Assembly (NCBI RefSeq): GCF_000226115.1
Contig: NC_016460.1
Coordinates: forward strand, 496,001-560,000
Direction of reading: 5' to 3'
From: Thermothielavioides terrestris NRRL 8126
Taxonomy: Eukaryota; Ascomycota; Sordariomycetes; Sordariales; Chaetomiaceae
DNA length: 64,000 nucleotides
Below the pieces are notes generated by a model. That model had not been told where the DNA came from. It was given only the letters and a program-made list of their open reading frames with translations, and searched no databases. Shown piece by piece: positions 32,658-46,000 of the stretch. Every line of letters starts with the position of its first letter. Position 1 is the first letter of the stretch. The position numbers and the translations under genes are program-made.

Positions 32658-34529
32658 ATGGCCGCCTTCTTTAGCAAGTGGCGCAGCGATGAGAAAGGCG
32701 GCGCTGTGGAAGCAACGCCCGGCCAGCCGGAGTTAAGCAACGAGGAGGCGGTCGTCGACGAGGCCCAGAATGATCTGCACCGGGAGATGAAGCCTCGGCA
32801 GCTGAGTGCGCGCACCCTCCTGCCGACAGGCGATCGGACGATGTCAACGAATGATCACTGACAGAGCGGCCTTGATGCAGATATGATGGCCATTGCCGGC
32901 GCAATAGGAACCGGTAAGGAAAAGGACGGCCTCTGCGGTGCCAGGCCACCGAACACTGACGTTTCCCCCACAAGGACTCATCATCGGCACCGGCACGTCG
33001 CTCAAGTTCGGGCCGGGGTCCCTGCTGATCGGGTACGCCGTCATGGGCTTTGTCGTCTACGTGGTCATGGTCGCGCTCGGCGAGATGGGCGCCTTCCTGC
33101 CCATCAAGAAGAGCTTCTCGGGCTACGCGACGCGCTTCGTCGACCCGGCCATGGGGTTCTCCACCGGATGGAACTACTTCTTCAAATACGTGATCGTGCT
33201 GCCGAACAACCTGACCGCGACCGGCATTCTGCTGCAGTATTGGCTGCCCAACATCAACGTGTCGGTTTGGATTGTGGTCTTCGGCGTGGTTATCATCGCC
33301 CTCAATGTGCGTCCCACTGACAGGGGTCGTTGAAAACGCAACTTGCTGACCGTTTTCCCAGCTCATCCACGTCTCCTTCTTCGGAGAAGCCGAGTTCTGG
33401 ATGTCCCTGGTCAAGGCGCTCGTCATCATCATGCTGGTCCTGCTCTGCTTCATCATTGCCCTTGGCGGCGGGCCCAACGGCGTGCGCACCGGGTTCTGGT
33501 TCTGGCACGATCCGGGCGCCTTTGCCGAGTACTCGGTCATCCTCAACAAGCAGACGCATGTGATCCCCGGCGACACCGGCCGCTTCCTGGGCGTCTGGGC
33601 CTGCATCGTCCAGGCGACGTTTGCCTACCTCGGCACCGAGCTCGTCGGTGTGGCCTTCGGCGAGACGCCGAACCCGCGCAAGAACGTGCCCCGCGCCGTC
33701 AACCAGACCCTTCTCCGGATCGTCTTCTTCTACATCACCGGCGTGCTGGTCCTGGGCATGGCCGTCCCCTACAACAGCCCCAAGCTCCTGGCGGCGACGC
33801 AGGCGGGGACAAGCGGCTGTAGGTTTTCCCTGCCCGCGCCCACTTCCCCCCGCCCTAGGATCCGCGCCCCTTTGTAGCATGCTAACAAATTCCTGCCCAG
33901 TGGCCTCCCCCTTCGTCGTGGCCGCCAACGTGGCGGGCGTCTCCAAGCTGGGCGACGCCGTCAACGGGCTCCTGCTGATCTTCACCGTCTCGGCCGCCAA
34001 CTCGGACGTCTACCTCGCCTCGCGCACCGCCTGGGCCCTCGGCAAGGACGGCCAGGCGCCGCGCCTGCTGGGGCGCACCAACAGCCTGGGCGTGCCGGTG
34101 CCCGCCGTCGCGCTGGCCTCGCTGTTCATCGCGCTCGGCTTCATGAACGCGACCAAGTCGTCCGCGACCGTGTTCGGGTACTTCGTCTCGCTGGTCACCG
34201 TCTTCGGCGCGCTCAACTGGGTCGCCGTGCTGGTCAGCTACCTGGCCATGGTCAACGCGATGCGCGTGCAGGGCGTCCCCCGCGAGATCATGCCGTACCG
34301 CAACCCGCTGCTGCCCTGGGGCGCCTACTTCGCGCTGTTCGTGACGGTGCTGGTCATCGTGTTCAACGGCTACGCCGCGTTCGTGCCCCACTTCCAGGTC
34401 GATAAGTTCCTGACCAGCTACATTGGCATCCCGGTGTACGTGATCAACGTGCTGTGGTGGAAGGCGGTCAAGAGGACGAAGAGGGTCCGGCCCGAGGACG
34501 TCGACTTGGTTACGGGGCGGCGGACATGA
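32658..34529 (+). CDS. Amino-acid permease (yeast AAT family)
   Basis: The model is join(32658..32805, 32881..32913, 32975..33306, 33362..33818, 33901..34529), 532 residues. The second exon is only 33 nt and encodes MMAIAGAIGT. Splicing rebuilds the family signature RQLNMMAIAGAIGTGLIIGTG at the first membrane helix. 'GFSTGWNYFFKYVIVLPNNLTA' and 'FAYLGTELVGVAFGETPNPRKNVPRA' are further AAT blocks. Twelve membrane segments are expected, with a hydrophilic N-terminal tail of about 50 residues. The protein takes up amino acids at the plasma membrane by proton symport. The WNYFFKY..NNLTA segment recalls Dip5-like members, but the substrate is not settled. Confidence 0.9.
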
Positions 34530-35066
34530 CGGGTGCGCTGGGTCAGTGCCTTCATGGATCCGGTAAAATATACGAAGTAAATGTGATGACATGAAGCCAC
34601 CCATGCCTATCTGTTTGGTTGTGCGAAACCATTGAAGCAATCTGACTACCTTCGCGTCTTTACCGATCAAGACAGTCGCACCGGCCATCACTTTCTTTGC
34701 TCTGTTTACTTGGCCAGCGTGGTAACATCAGGTCGCCTGCGTACTATAGGTAAGCCGCGCTGTGGGACCGAAGCTCGGCGTGGAGCGTGCCTCCTCTCCA
34801 TCTCCCATGTTTTCATGGCCTGCCCCTGAGCTCCCGCAGAACCCCAACCCTGAACCATCCAGGGCAATGACGTAGCCTGCGAGGAACATGCTCCGTCCAA
34901 ACTCGGAGCGCCGCCATTCCCGATATGCCGTCCACCTACCTGGCTCCCGAGTTCCTTGCTGCTTGTGCTCACATCCGCTTCATTCTCCCTCTGTCGCGCA
35001 CACTCCCTTACGGCAATTTACCTGCACCAGTCAGTCATTTCCGGTAAGCCACCTGGCCGACCGTTG
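34530..35066. other. Intergenic, no gene seen
   Basis: 3' flank of the permease and promoter of the Nudix gene. A GGTAAGCC at 35042 could be a leader-intron donor, but no matching acceptor is clear. Confidence 0.45.
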
Positions 35067-35903
35067 ATGCGGGGTATCAGCGCCCTGCGCCCCGCTTGCA
35101 TCTTCGCAAACCCGCAAGCTGCCGCACGCAATCGCCGCTCATCCTATTGCTCACCCTCATTCTCGACAACGCCAGTTGCCGCTGCCATACATTCATCCCA
35201 CCGCCGCGCTCACGCCCCAACACACCAACACCATCCATCAGCCCCCACCAAACTCCATCGTCCCGCCAGGATGACCAAAACCCAGGAACCGGTCATCACC
35301 TCGGTGGCCGACCTGCCCACCTCCGAGGCAAAGTGGGTGACGCTGCAAAAGATCTCCTACATCGACCAGACCGGCACGCCGCGCACGTGGGAGGTGGCGT
35401 CGCGCAAGACGCGCGCGGCGTCGGCGGGCGTGGACGCGGTGGCCATGGGCAACGTGCTGCTGCACCCGGCGCGCCCGCCCGCGACGCTGCTGGTCATCCA
35501 GTACCGCCCGCCGCTGGACGCCTACACGGTCGAGTGGCCGGCCGGGCTGGTCGACGAGGGCGAGACGGCCGAGCAGGCGGCCGTGCGCGAGTTCCGGGAG
35601 GAGACGGGTTACGCGTGCGAGGTCGTCGGCGTCAGCCCCGTGCAGGCGGCCGACCCCGGGCTGAGCAGCGCCAATATGCAGCTTGTCATGGTGGAGGTGC
35701 GGCTCGGCGAGGAGGAGGCGCTGCCGGAGCAAAGGCTCGAGGATGGCGAGCATATCCAGCGGGTTGTCGTGCCGCTGGCTGAGCTGTATGACCGGCTGAT
35801 GGAGTACAGCAGGAGGGAGCGGACGGTGGTCTCGGCGAAGTTGTTCCATTTTGCGGCGGGGATGCATTTCGCGAAGACACAGGCGGAGAAGTACGGGATA
35901 TGA
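35067..35903 (+). CDS. YSA1: Nudix hydrolase, ADP-ribose pyrophosphatase-like
   Basis: From the ATG at 35067 the protein has 278 residues; from the second good ATG at 35271 it has 210. The Nudix box is complete: G at GLVDEG, E in ETAEQ, then AAVREFREETGYACEV (GX5EX7REUXEEXGU). The enzyme family hydrolyses ADP-ribose and related nucleotide sugars to AMP and ribose 5-phosphate with Mg2+. The extra 68 residues are rich in Arg, Ser, Ala and His with almost no acidic residues, as in mitochondrial presequences. The two starts could therefore give organellar and cytosolic forms. The 35271 start has its own reasonable context (gccaggATG). No introns. Confidence 0.85.
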   Translation: MRGISALRPACIFANPQAAARNRRSSYCSPSFSTTPVAAAIHSSHRRAHAPTHQHHPSAPTKLHRPARMTKTQEPVITSVADLPTSEAKWVTLQKISYIDQTGTPRTWEVASRKTRAASAGVDAVAMGNVLLHPARPPATLLVIQYRPPLDAYTVEWPAGLVDEGETAEQAAVREFREETGYACEVVGVSPVQAADPGLSSANMQLVMVEVRLGEEEALPEQRLEDGEHIQRVVVPLAELYDRLMEYSRRERTVVSAKLFHFAAGMHFAKTQAEKYGI

Positions 35904-37100
35904 GACGGCGCGGCATGATGGTCACGGATGAGGTGGCGGTCTCCTGGACAGAGACACCTGCCAGGGCTGAACTTCCAAGCTCTCCGCGGTGGATGGCTTG
36001 GATTCGGGCATGGTCAACGACTACTGCCATAGAGAATAACCTGGAAACGGCTTGCCAACTTGGCCCCGGTTTTAGATAAATGCACATGATTGGGAAGGCG
36101 TACGGTTGTGGCCCTCGAAAGACGACTCAACTTCGACTGTTGAGACGAGAGACGCACGTAGGTATTTTATGTACATTTCGCACGTATACCCCATACAGTA
36201 CTGTGGAGAAGTGTTGGAAGCAATGCGGATCAAGTTGCAGCCATGCATTGCTGCAGGAAATAGGCGGGATTTGGCAGATATCAACTCGTTTCAGGCTTCA
36301 CTTGTGGGGAACCGATAAGTGCGCATAAGCCGATGATTTGATATAACTCCATGCTATTATTAGCTCTCCCATTCGTCGTGTCCAACGTGGACTCACACGG
36401 CGGGAGGGAAGAGAGATCATGCCAATGAGGGAGGTCATGCCGTGGAATCGCTGGTCACTGAGAGAACAGAGGTGAATCTTCGATGCAAGGAACATGTGGA
36501 CAAATGGATCGCCCCCGCGTCTGTGAGGTGCCAGGGTCACCCTTCGCCAAGACTGCCCCACTTTTGGTGCACTGTTGCCAGGCCGCCCTTAGCGTCCACG
36601 CCAGGACGCCAAGCCAAACAGCCTCCGCCAGAATGGGGATCCTCCTTCCTCATCGACGACACCGCATCGACCGACTGACGACGACCAACTTCGACCGACG
36701 ACAACCGACGACAACGGCGCGCAAAAGGTAAGTAGGACTCGAGCTCTGCGACAGCTCGATATCGACTATTTGCGGCACCGTGGACCGCCATTTTCGCCCG
36801 TCTGGACTCTGGAACCCCCGGCGCCGCCCGCTTGGGTATGTTGTTCCCTCGCGATCACGGCAAAAGGCGGGAGTTGTTGACCCGACTGCCCACCAGAATC
36901 GCACCCCGACGACCCTGAATGCGATAATTAATCACTCATCGCACTCTGTGCGCTGGACGCTTTCGACGATAACGACGAACGACTTTTCTTTATTTTGTTA
37001 CGATACCCGTTGCAGCGCTCTCTTCTCAACTGCCCTCCTTTGCCCCTGCAACCACATGCGAAGCAGCGCACCACAGCACGTCGCCGCGTAAACAAGCCAG
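35904..37100. other. Intergenic, no gene seen
   Basis: Includes a CGAC/GACGA-rich stretch at about 36650-36725 in the NudE promoter or leader. No supported ORF. Confidence 0.5.
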
Positions 37101-39033
37101 ATGTCCGAGCCACCGTCATCGCCCCCGAGACCTGGAGCCAGTGTCGAGGATGCCTTGGCTTGGTACAAGGCGCAGTACGAGGCGCTGGAGGCCGAGCTGT
37201 CTGAGTTCCAGGCCTCAAGCAAGGAGCTGGAAGCCGAGCTGGAGAAGGACCTAGATGCGGCCGACAAGAGGGAGCGGGCGCTGTTGCAGAAAGCGGAAGG
37301 GTTGGCCTATGAGGTGGAGGAGTGGAAGGTGTGCCGATCCTGGAGAACAGCAATCGCGTCATGAGGCTTGTCTGGCTGACGCCGACTCTTTTCTGCAGCG
37401 GAAATACAAGGAATCGAAAGCCGAGGCAAACACGGCTCAGAGCACGCTCGAGAAAGAGATCACGAACCTCCGCGACGCAAACAGGACCCTCCAGCTCAAG
37501 CTGCGGGACATCGAAGTGGCCAACGATGACTTCGAACGCCAGGCGCGGACAACCACGTCTTCGCTAGAAGACCTCGAATCCAAATACAATGTCGCGATTG
37601 AAAGAGGCGTCATGCTAGAGGAAGAGATCAAGATCGGCGAGCAGGAGAGAGAGAAGCTACGGGTTGAGGCCCAAAGGCTGCGAGAAGAACTAGCCGACCT
37701 CAAGATCGAAGCCGAGATCCTCCAAGACAAGATCAAGAAACAGGAGTCCCGCCATCTCTCAGGCATCTCGACCGATGCTTCTTCGCTCCCGGGGTCGCCC
37801 TCTTTCTGCAACTCGCCACACTCGACCGCAAGCTCCCCGATGATCATGACCCCGCCGGATACCAAGTCTCTGTCGACCGCAGACACCGCCTCCGACCTGC
37901 AAGATCCGCCATCGCCTCCCATGTCTGATGCCTCGGTGCCTTTGCCCAAGATCAATGGGCTCAAGACGCCAGCTTCGCAGAGGAAGAGCCGGCTTCCCTC
38001 CGCAGATAACAGCATCACGCCGAAGCCGAGGAGCTTCACGGCATCTACGTCCTCCTCCCGGACGACCCGCGTGGTGACCACTTCGAGTGCGATGCGGACG
38101 CCCGCCCACCGCAGCTCGGCGGCGAAATCGACCCGTGCACCGTCCCACAGGATCCCGCCTTCCAACTCCCTCACTCACATTCGCACACTCACTGCCCAGA
38201 TGCAGCGGCTCGAAGCTCGCGTGCAATCCGCGCGCTCCAAGCTCCCAGGGCCTGTCGGCACACCACCTCGCTCCTCCCCGCGAGGTGTCATGAGCGTGCC
38301 CTCGACCGTCACGATCCGGAGTCGCCGAAGGGCCGTTGGTTCCACGGCCTCGTCCAGCGCCGCCAGCCTAGCCGGCTCCGAGACCACTCCCTCCCAGCCG
38401 CGCCACGCCCCGTCCGAGTCCCGCAGCAGCATCTCGTCCAGCACAGGCCAGCACGTCCCCCGACTTAGCACGTCGGGCGTCTCGCGCCTGTCCTTTGGCC
38501 CGCTGCCCAACCGCACCCCCACCACGGCCACCCACCCCAACGCCGACCCGGACATGTCCCGCCCCAGCAGCCGAGCTAGCATCTCGAGCTACACCCGCCC
38601 CGCCAGCCGCACCGACTCCCACGCCGGCGCCGCCGCAGGCAGCATCATGCCCCCGCCCCGGCCCGTGAGCCGCGCCAGCCTGGCCGGCTCGCGCACGCCG
38701 CTCAGCAGGCCGCGCAGCAGCCTCGGCATGTACGGCCAAGCGCAGCACGGCCAACACGCGCACAGCGGCAGCGTGAGCTACAGCACGGCCGAGGCCGACG
38801 AGCTCGAGACGCCGCCGGGCACCACCACCACCCCCGCCGGCAGCAGCAGCAGCAACAGGCGCGGCACGTTCAGCCGCGCCGAGTCGGAGAGCGGGGTCCG
38901 CCTGCCCAGCAGCTCCATCCCGGTGCCGACCGCGAGGAGGCAGAGCGCCGGCGCGTCGTCGGTCTCGGGCGCCGTGAGGCGGACCAGCGGAGCGAGTACC
39001 CGGGTGTTGGAGGACTTGGGGGAGACGTATTGA
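37101..39033 (+). CDS. nudE: NudE/RO-11 nuclear distribution protein
   Basis: The model is join(37101..37328, 37399..39033), 620 residues. The 70-nt intron is GTGTGC...CTGCAG and joins YEVEEWK to RKYKESKAE. Residues about 14-190 form a long coiled coil with heptads throughout ('[16 protein letters not shown]', '[16 protein letters not shown]', '[20 protein letters not shown]'). The Ser/Pro/Thr-rich disordered tail has basic patches. NudE binds LIS1/NudF and dynein and supports nuclear migration along microtubules; in Neurospora the orthologue is RO-11. The N-terminal coil is the conserved LIS1-binding part. A CTG repeat lies in the downstream flank. Confidence 0.9.
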
Positions 39034-39167
39034 TTGCTTTCGTTCGTTGATGGAGTTGGGCTGATTAATCAACTTTTTCCTTTTCCTTTGTTGATGATTG
39101 GATGGAGTGATGAACGGGTGGATGGACGGGTGGGTGCGGGTGCGGTTATCAGTCCTTTTGGTTGTTG

Positions 39168-39209
<42 letters not shown>

Positions 39210-42200
39210 CTTGTGCTCTCTGGTCGGTTGGGCGTGAGGAGCGGATACCTTGGGTTCCATATGTTTTTGGTGCTGATTGTGGAATACCTTATACATTAAC
39301 ATATACTTAGTTGGTTTCTCTTTTGTACACCTTTGTTTTCCGCGCTGTCCGGTGTGCTGCTATGGCGTTTCTTGGTTTGTGGCGCGATGATGGCACCGGA
39401 TGTACATGTCCCATGTTCCCGTTTTCCCATTACTGGGGCGGGGCGGCACTTTGGGATGATGCATTTCCCTCCGTACACTACTGGAACTACCTACCCTCGT
39501 TCCTTTTGGTTCGGACTGCATGAATCGGATCGGTTTGTTTACAGACTGGATGGGAGCATGGAGAGGGGTTGCTGGTGCGGACTGGACGGATACCCGGTTT
39601 CGAGGGTCTTCCACTCTCTCCCTCCCTTGGATTCTGGGTTGTTTGGAGCGGACTGGGCAGTCATTGATCACAGTTAACGTTAATACCCACCGCCATGGTT
39701 CCCTGTTTCTTTGGAGTCCGAATGAATGTGTGCTTGGTGACTTCTCGACTTAGGCCTTTGGCGGGCGGGTGTGCCCCGATGTTTGACGCTGCATGAGATG
39801 GATACAAAGGGGTGTGCGGTCGACGGATTACCGTACGTCGTGTGGCCCCGTCGCAGTCGCTGGAATGACCGTTAACTGACGGCGGGAGAAAACAATAAAA
39901 TAATACGGGATGGGGGAAGGAGGGAAGAGAGGCTGGAGAAATAACGGGGGCTTGGACCAGCAAACCAACTTCCGCGGCACAAGAGCAATGGCGTGATCTG
40001 GTCAACAGACGAAAGGGAGGAAGAGAAGAGGAAAAGAGGAGAAGTAATGAAGAGAAGCAATGAGGAGGGAACCATGCAAAGAGGATGTCGTTGCCCGTCG
40101 AGCTGATGACCCATCCGTGCGTTCCTGCGTGCATGCGACACTCGCGGCAATACACTCTTGTAGTTTTGCCTCTCCCGCACCAGGTCGACAGCATCCGGCG
40201 ACTGGAAAACCGCCTGTTCCTGCGTCACCGTCCCGGGCACTGTGCAGACCACATTGTGTTGAATTCTGGGGGATCTCGTAGGGCTGAAAGGGGTGGAAGG
40301 GGGTGAATGATGAAGTGCATGGCTACACTACTCGCATGGTGGGTTATCGTACGATTCTGATGTCAGGCCCAACGGTGGGCCCGGCCCGTTGGGTCGGCTG
40401 GGCTGCCGATGGCTGCCGGCCGCGAGATCAATATCGGCAGCAGACGAAGGTTGCAGATATAATAGTTAAGGCGCAGCCGCGACGCAGGGTCGGATTGTCG
40501 TCCTCGAGCTAGTGCATTCCATATTTATATCGAGTTGGCTGTCCGCAACGTGCGCTGTCCCCTCTCGCCCTGCGTCGCGAGATCGTCTCGGCCTTGCGCT
40601 TCCCCCACCTCTCCTTTTGGAACACTGAGGGAAGAATATGCTCAAAGTTTCCTCTGAGGAAAACGCCAGATCGCTCAACATTAACTAGAGCCTTCCGCTC
40701 AGTCGTTCGCCATTCTCCTTGGACTGGGCAACGATTCGCATGCGGCCCGGGCCGTGACCGGACGGAGCCGCCAACTGCACCGGACGCCCAAAAAGTTGCA
40801 TCTTGTGCACGAGAAGATGCGCATCTAGCCACAGCTCACGAAGGTCGAACAGCGGGTCGAACACGCGAATACGCGCTTCTGTCAACGCCAACCTACCACT
40901 CGAGAGTTGATGCATCTCAGTGCTTCCACAAGCAGTGGATGGACCACCTCGGATCCCGCGGACGGCCGGAAAAACAGGTGAGCAAACGGCCCGGCTGGAT
41001 GGCAGCGACATCAGCTTCAATCAACCCGGCATCAGGTAAATTGCCCGACGCCCCAGTTCAACACCATGGTCAATGGGAAAACGGCCCCTTCCACTGATGG
41101 CCAACCGCGTGTTGCAAATCAACAAGAAGGCAAAGAGTTGCCTCCCCTCGCTTGAATGGCGCTTCGACATTGCGGACGGATGTTGGGGAACTGCGGGTCC
41201 AACTCCGGTCCCTGGCGCTAACCATTGTACTTGAAATTTTTGTGGATCGGCCAGCCGGGGTTCCTGGGCTCAAGTGGGAACTCAACAATTGGGGCGTTCT
41301 GACACCATGGATGTGCCCCGCCACTTGCACTTCGATATCGTCTCTCAAATCGCGGGCTCGATCAGAACAAGTCTCTGGAATCATGCCTCCCAGAAAGCCT
41401 CTGGCGCCGGAAAATCGGCAGAATCTTTTCTTGGGCTTATGGTCGCGCGGTGATGGGCTGTCCATCAGTTTGGCTTGTTCCCCGGATTCGGGTTCCACTG
41501 GGCTGATCTTGGGCTGGGGTCCGACGGTTACCTCGTCACCCGAAGAGAACTGGTTGAATCAACGGCCATCGGTTGTTGAGCCTGCCGTTGTCATGGTTGT
41601 TAGTGTAGCCCCACATCAACCCAAAATGCCCCGACCTTGTCAACACGGTGACGTCCTGACCAAGAAAAACAACGACGACCTCCCGGCCACTGATGAGCGA
41701 GCAAAACGACGGCATAGAGATCCAGGACACTGGGTTCGAACGCATATAAAACAGAAAAAACAGCTGCTGGTACCATTCTTTGAATCATCCATTGGTGAAG
41801 CTCTCGGAACACGGATGGCGCAGCCCGAGCACCGATCTCTGCGTCTCCCCACGCGAGCGCACCGACAAATGCCCGTGATATCCCAGGCCAAGGGTGTGAT
41901 CGCTGGTGGTGAGGGTGATGGTTCTGTTCTCTTGTGGCGAGTGACGGCTCACAGAGCAAGAGCTCATCGGCAACAACTGGAAGGCACAGCGTTCTGTGTG
42001 AGCGCAGCGCCGTACGGAAGCGTGCCTGGCTGAGGTCCATAGCCATCATGTCAGTAGGGAATACCCCGAGGTGTTAACTGGGATACTCGACCCGAACCCC
42101 GACCCGGGAGAGTGGGCCTTGAGCAACCTCTTGCGGTCTTGCCAGTCAAAAAGCCTGGTATTCACACAGTCTGTACCTGTTTCGAGTACTTCGCCCTTGG

Positions 42201-43064
42201 GATGCGACGTGGCGCGATTCCATATCCCCAACCTCCTTGGGATTCAGGAATGGCTGGCTCCGGGCGCAGAAATGCTCGGCTGGCTGACTGCACCAGCAAA
42301 GAATCACTTGGTTGCATTTTGCGAATGAACCCTCGGGGCAAATGCGGGAGAGCATGAACAGGCAGGGGGCAGGGCGTGTACTTGGCTGGCGTGGAAACAG
42401 CGGCAACCCGCGGGACTCCGCACTGTCACTGTTTTTCGGCCCTGGGCCGGTCCCCACCTTCCGTCCCATGCGCGCATGCAGATTCCCACCAGAAACTTTC
42501 AGATAGCCAGTTCACCTATTATCAGCCGGTCAGCCTCCCTCTCCTCAACGCGGACCCTCCCTCTCGTTCCTTCCTTTCATTCCCAAACCCAAAGCCCTTG
42601 CGTGGCAGCCACGGGGCACGAGATTGACTTTCGCTTCTTGTACGCTGCTTTCTTGCCGTGATCATCCCATTCTAATCCAGCGTCTCGTCTCTCTCGTCCC
42701 CTCCGGATCTACCCACGGTATTCCGACTCGCGGGACAATACCAGCATTCTTCTCTCTCCAGAAGTCGTCGCTACGCTTCGAGGTTGCGTTCCCCTTTCCC
42801 ATCGGCAGTCTGTATTCCGATTGGAAATTTGGGGTATAGCTGACGGCGCAGCCCCGACGTTCCAGTCAGCATTGCATCCAGCTGTCCGACCCTGGTCACC
42901 CTCCCGCTCGCTTTCGGAGTCCGATTCGGAGAGATCCCCGAGCCACGACCACCAGCTCCGGTGCCAGTCTGACGCCCACCCTTGCGGTTCGCACAAAGCG
43001 GTAGAAGTCTGGTAGCTCTCTTGCTCTCTTGAGCTTTGAGAGCATTCTTCCCTCGGCAGGAGCA
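39034..43064. other. 4-kb gene-free region upstream of acetyl-CoA carboxylase
   Basis: Apart from a CTG microsatellite nothing is supported. The longest frame (41152-42033, 293 codons) lacks codon bias and recognisable sequence. The last 600 bases are C/T-rich with several ATGs and probably form the promoter and leader of ACC1. Confidence 0.5.
39170..39208. repeat. CTG/CAG trinucleotide repeat, about 13 units
   Basis: An uninterrupted run of TGC/CTG units in the 3' flank of nudE. Confidence 0.95.
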
Positions 43065-46000
43065 ATGGCGGAAACGAACGGTCACAGTGCCCCGAGGAGC
43101 GGCGTCACGGTTCCTCACGTTAATGGCAGCAAGACGTACGCCGAAAAGCACAACTTGGCCCCTCACTTCATCGGCGGCAACAGGTTGGAAAATGCTCCTC
43201 CATCAAAAGTCAAGGATTTCGTGGCCAACCACGACGGTCACACAGTAATCACCAACGTGAGTCCGCCGTCTGAAACCACCTACAGTTCTGTCCTCCGGAC
43301 GCATCCGCTTCGATCGCCTCCAAGCCTTTCTGCTAACTATCTGTTTCCGTTGCTAGGTGCTGATCGCAAACAATGGTATCGCCGCGGTCAAGGAAATTCG
43401 GTCAGTACGCAAATGGGCGTACGAGACGTTTGGCGATGAGCGGGCCATCAAATTTACCGTAATGGCCACCCCAGAGGATTTGCAGGCGAACGCCGACTAC
43501 ATCCGCATGGCGGACCATTACGTTGAGGTCCCTGGCGGTACAAATAACCACAACTATGCCAACGTCGAGCTCATTGTCGACATCGCCGAGCGCATGGACG
43601 TACATGCCGTTTGGGCCGGATGGTGAGTTGAAAGAGTAGTGGACCGTTCTCGGGGCTTGACACTGACCGTGAACAATAACAGGGGCCATGCATCCGAGAA
43701 TCCGAAGCTCCCCGAGTCGCTCGCCGCGTCACCCAAAAAAATCGTCTTCATTGGCCCTCCTGGTTCTGCTATGCGGTCTCTCGGCGACAAGATCTCCTCC
43801 ACAATCGTTGCTCAACACGCGGATGTGCCGTGCATTCCCTGGTCCGGCTCAGGCGTCAGCGAAGTCAACGTGGACGAGAACGGCATTGTGACGGTTCCCG
43901 AGCACGTCTACCTCAAGGGTTGTGTGAGCTCTTGGGAGGAGGGCTTGCAAAAAGCCAAAGAGATCGGTTTCCCGGTCATGGTCAAGGCGTCCGAAGGCGG
44001 TGGTGGCAAGGGTATTCGGAAGGTCATGAGCGAGGAGAACTTTGAGGAGCTCTACAAGGCCGCCGCCAGTGAGATTCCCGGCTCTCCCATCTTCATCATG
44101 AAGTTGGCCGACAGTGCCCGCCATCTTGAGGTGCAATTACTTGCAGATCAGTACGGCAACAACATTTCCCTCTTCGGCAGAGACTGTTCGGTCCAGCGGA
44201 GGCACCAAAAGATCATAGAGGAAGCTCCCGTCACGATCGCCAAGCCCGCCACTTTCAAGGCCATGGAGGAGGCCGCCGTCCGACTCGGCAAGCTGGTTGG
44301 CTACGTCTCTGCAGGAACCGTCGAGTACCTCTACTCCCACGCCGACGACAAGTTCTACTTCCTCGAACTGAACCCTCGTTTGCAAGTCGAGCACCCCACC
44401 ACCGAGATGGTCAGCGGTGTGAACCTGCCCGCCGCCCAACTGCAGATTGCAATGGGTATTCCTCTGCACCGCATCCGTGATATCCGGCTCCTGTATGGCG
44501 TTGACCCCAAGACGTCAACGGAGATCGATTTCGAGTTCAAAAACCCGGAAAGCGAGAAGACCCAGAGGCGCCCGACGCCCAAGGGCCATACGACCGCCTG
44601 CCGTATCACTTCCGAAGATCCTGGCGAGGGCTTCAAGCCGTCCAGCGGTGTGCTCCATGACCTGAACTTCCGTTCGAGCTCGAACGCCTGGGGTTACTTC
44701 TCTGTCGGCTCGGCCGGCGGTATCCACAGTTTCTCCGACTCACAGTTCGGTCACATCTTCGCCTACGGCGAGAACCGTGCGGCTTCCAGGAAACACATGG
44801 TGGTTGCCCTGAAGGAGCTCAGCATTCGTGGTGATTTCCGCACCACTGTCGAGTACCTGATCAAGCTGCTCGAGACAGAGGCCTTCGAGGAGAACACCAT
44901 CACGACCGGCTGGCTCGACGAGCTGATCTCCAAGAAGCTCACCGCCGAGCGACCCGACCCTATGTTGGCCGTCGTCTGCGGTGCTGTCACAAAAGCGCAC
45001 ATTGCGAGTGAACAATGCATCGCCGAATACCGTGCCGGTCTTGAGAAGGGACAAGTCCCTGCCAAGGACATCCTTAAGACGGTTTTTCCGATCGATTTTA
45101 TCTACGAGGGCTTCCGCTACAAATTCGCCGTCACTCGCTCCAGCACTGACAGCTACCGCCTCTTCATCAACGGCTCCAAGTGCACCGTCGGCGTGCGTGC
45201 CCTCAGCGATGGCGGCCTCCTCATTCTTCTCAGCGGCCACAGCCACAACGTCTATTGGAAGGAGGAGGCCGCCGCCACCCGCATTTCCGTCGACGGCAAG
45301 ACATGCTTGCTGGAGCAGGAGAACGACCCCACCCAGTTGCGGACTCCGTCCCCCGGGAAGCTGGTCAAGTACTCCGTCGAAAACGGTGCCCACGTCCGGG
45401 CCGGCCAGACTTTCGCCGAGGTCGAGGTCATGAAGATGTATATGCCCCTCATTGCCCAGGAAGACGGCATCGTGCAGCTCATTAAGCAACCTGGCGCAAC
45501 ACTAGAGGCTGGCGATATTCTCGGCATCCTCGCTCTTGATGACCCGAGCCGCATCAAGCAGGCACAGCCATTCTTGGGCCAGCTTCCCGAGTATGGCACG
45601 CCGGTCATCGTTGGCAACAAGCCGTCTCAAAGATTCAGTCTGCTGTACAACACCCTCCGCGATATCCTCCTGGGCTTCGACAACCAGGTCATTATGCAGA
45701 GCGCTCTCAAGGAACTGATCGAAGTGCTCCGCGACCCCAAGTTGCCGTACAGCGAATTTGCGGCCCAATTCTCCGCCCTCCACGCCCGTATGCCGCACCG
45801 ACTCGACGCACAATTCACCCAGGTGCTGGAGCGTGCGGCGCAGCGGCAGGCTGAGTTCCCGGCCCGGAGTCTCATGAAGGTGTTCCAGAAGTTCATCGAC
45901 AACCTCCCCTCGAAGGGTGACGCCGATCTGCTCAAGTCCACCCTTGCCCCTCTTACCGCGATTCTGGACATGTACGCCGACGGGCAAAAGGTCCGCGAGC

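Noticed and set aside
41152..42033. 293-codon plus-strand frame upstream of ACC1
   Set aside because: No third-position bias, no domain, no conserved-looking segments and no splice context; likely chance.
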